From positions 1 through 5,507 of the forward strand of contig JAHFBD010000156.1 in the NCBI GenBank assembly GCA_023250175.1: DNA of 5,507 bases, given 5' to 3'. Shown here piece by piece: positions 4,172-5,507 of this stretch. Under the pieces are notes generated by a model. The model was not told the DNA's origin and searched no databases. It was given only the letters and a program-made list of their open reading frames with translations. Position numbers and translations under genes: made by a program. Each line of letters opens with the position of its first letter. Within the stretch, counting starts at the first letter, position 1. This stretch comes from Candidatus Melainabacteria bacterium (GTDB lineage Bacteria > Cyanobacteriota > Vampirovibrionia > 2-02-FULL-35-15).

Positions 4172-5507
4172 AGTAGTTCTTTTATATTCACCAGATCTGA
4201 ATACATTTAACACATCACTTACTCTGCTTATGCTCGCCATTATTTTCTTTAAGTCATAAAGATCTATTACCTCAACAACTATTTTAATAACAGCTGTATC
4301 ACTTGTTGTCCTGGCCACCACTCGAAGATCACGAACATTGATTTTCTCATCTGCTATCTTATTTAAGATATCTCTTGAAATGCCTACTCTATCAATGCAT
4401 TCAACTTCAATAGCAGCTGTATATGATTTGCTTTGTGTGCCATGCCATTGAATTGGCATCATTCTGTCCTGTTCAACCAAATCTAGATTTTGACAGTCCG
4501 ATCTATGAACAGTGATTCCTTTACCTTTAGATACAACACCTATTATTTCTTCACCTGGTAATGGTGAGCAACATTTTGCTATATGATGGAGCATACCATC
4601 AAGAGCTGCAATATCAGCCTCTTCTTTTTTATCAGGTATTTGAACTTCTTGTAAATCTGTTTCTTCTTCTTTTTGCGGTAAGAGATTTTTTAATTTCCCT
4701 AACAGTTGAGAGATGGTTACATCTCCACATCCTAATGAAGCTAATAAATCTTCTTTCGATGCTCTGTTTAACTTTCTGACTGCCTCTTCAAAATCATCTG
4801 ATGCCATAACCATATCAGACTTATCTTCTCCGAAAGCATTCTCAATAAGTTTTTTGCCTTGTTCAATATGTACGTCTTTATGTTGTTTTTTAAACCACTG
4901 TCTGATTTTATTTTTTGTAGAGCTTGTGACAACATAATTTAACCAGTCGAGACTTGGGCGAGGGGTTTTGCTTATTACAATTTCTATAATGTCTCCATTT
5001 TTAAGCTGGGTACTAAGTGGTACCATTCTTCCATTTACTTTTGCTCCAGTACATTTGTGTCCAATATCAGTATGAATTTTATATGCAAAGTCTATTGGGG
5101 TGGAGCCTCGTGGTAAATCAATAACTTCACCTTTTGGTGTTAGTGTAAAAACTTCATCTGAAAAAAAATCAAGCTTGACTGCATCAACATATTCTTCAGG
5201 ATCTTTTAAATCACTTTGCCATTCAATTAATTGCCTAATCCAGGAAAGCTTTTCATCATACATACTGTCAGCTTTTGTTATACCACCAGCTTCTTTATAT
5301 TTCCAATGTGCAGCAATACCGTACTCTGCTATTTGATGCATTTCTTCAGTACGAATTTGAATTTCTACTGGTCTTCCATGTGGTCCTACAATAGCAGTAT
5401 GCAATGACTGATACATATTAGGTTTTGGAATGGCTATATAATCTTTGAACTTTCCTGGGATTGGTCTAAATAAATCATGAATAATCCCCATCACTTCATA
5501 GCACTGT
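4103..5507 (-). CDS. rel: Bifunctional-type (p)ppGpp synthetase/hydrolase Rel (N-terminus beyond window)
   Basis: Rel/SpoT enzymes make and degrade the alarmone (p)ppGpp in the stringent response, on the ribosome or in the cytoplasm. The frame stays open to the right edge: QCYE precedes the GTG at 5494, matching the family, so that GTG is an internal Val. Counting from that Val, the end of the synthetase domain shows KFKD (15-18), YQSLHT (28-33) and EIQIRT (44-49) with the catalytic Glu44. A TGS domain follows at about 115-175 (VFTLTPKGEVIDLPRG, HTDIGHKC), then a helical region. The zinc-finger/conserved-Cys domain has HIAKCC (304-309) and HRSDC (330-334). An ACT/RRM domain lies at about 358-433. 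KFKD matches the basic RxKD motif of bifunctional Rel/SpoT rather than the acidic ExDD of RelA-only synthetases. The HD hydrolase domain and about the first third of the protein are off the right edge. A Lys-rich tail of about 30 residues follows the ACT domain. It is convergent with the small ORFs, and no clear terminator is seen after its TAA. Confidence 0.96.
   Translation of the reverse strand, partial: QCYEVMGIIHDLFRPIPGKFKDYIAIPKPNMYQSLHTAIVGPHGRPVEIQIRTEEMHQIAEYGIAAHWKYKEAGGITKADSMYDEKLSWIRQLIEWQSDLKDPEEYVDAVKLDFFSDEVFTLTPKGEVIDLPRGSTPIDFAYKIHTDIGHKCTGAKVNGRMVPLSTQLKNGDIIEIVISKTPRPSLDWLNYVVTSSTKNKIRQWFKKQHKDVHIEQGKKLIENAFGEDKSDMVMASDDFEEAVRKLNRASKEDLLASLGCGDVTISQLLGKLKNLLPQKEEETDLQEVQIPDKKEEADIAALDGMLHHIAKCCSPLPGEEIIGVVSKGKGITVHRSDCQNLDLVEQDRMMPIQWHGTQSKSYTAAIEVECIDRVGISRDILNKIADEKINVRDLRVVARTTSDTAVIKIVVEVIDLYDLKKIMASISRVSDVLNVFRSGEYKRTTLFKKKTNGKDKDGKTNKTIQSN

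Noticed and set aside
4561..5336. Plus-strand open frames at 4561-4779, 4713-4937 and 5100-5336
   Set aside because: They lie opposite the conserved rel domains and have no independent coding support.
5492..5494. GTG as the start of rel
   Set aside because: The frame continues upstream as QCYE, which matches the conserved Rel sequence before this point; the gene is truncated by the window edge.

Overview
The window is low in GC by eye and comes from a bacterium with a Gram-negative type of envelope. Two large exported repeat proteins, one of the FecR-plus-TPR kind, suggest an outer membrane or periplasm. The (p)ppGpp synthetase/hydrolase sequence reads closest, from memory, to cyanobacterial and Bacillus-type Rel enzymes. 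Together with the low GC this fits a non-photosynthetic relative of cyanobacteria (Melainabacteria-like), but that placement is a weak inference.

Layout from left to right. Positions 1-1748 (minus) hold a large exported FecR-domain/TPR protein whose C-terminus runs off the left edge. A 106-base gap (1749-1854) separates it from a second exported TPR protein at 1855-2913 (minus). The gap carries a TATAAT-type -10 box and direct repeats phased at 10 bp. The two TPR proteins share a module of about 72 residues and may be duplicates in part. Divergent from them, across only 30 bases, is a Maf-family nucleotide pyrophosphatase at 2944-3585 (plus). Next comes a 123-base intergenic region (3586-3708), unusually rich in G-run/C-run hairpins, ahead of a small exported cysteine-rich protein at 3709-4062 (plus). 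Directly behind its stop is a possible 34-codon hydrophobic peptide gene (4067-4171), with the strongest Shine-Dalgarno sequence in the window. It runs antisense into the 3' end of rel. The right side (4103-5507, minus) is the C-terminal two thirds of a Rel/SpoT-type (p)ppGpp enzyme, with its N-terminus off the right edge.

Maf and Rel are core housekeeping functions (nucleotide pool cleansing and the stringent response). The TPR pair and the small secreted ORFs are accessory. No mobile element, CRISPR array, tRNA or rRNA was seen. The parts that most deserve a second look are the structured intergenic region at 3579-3703 with its two downstream small ORFs, and the phased repeats at 1831-1858.
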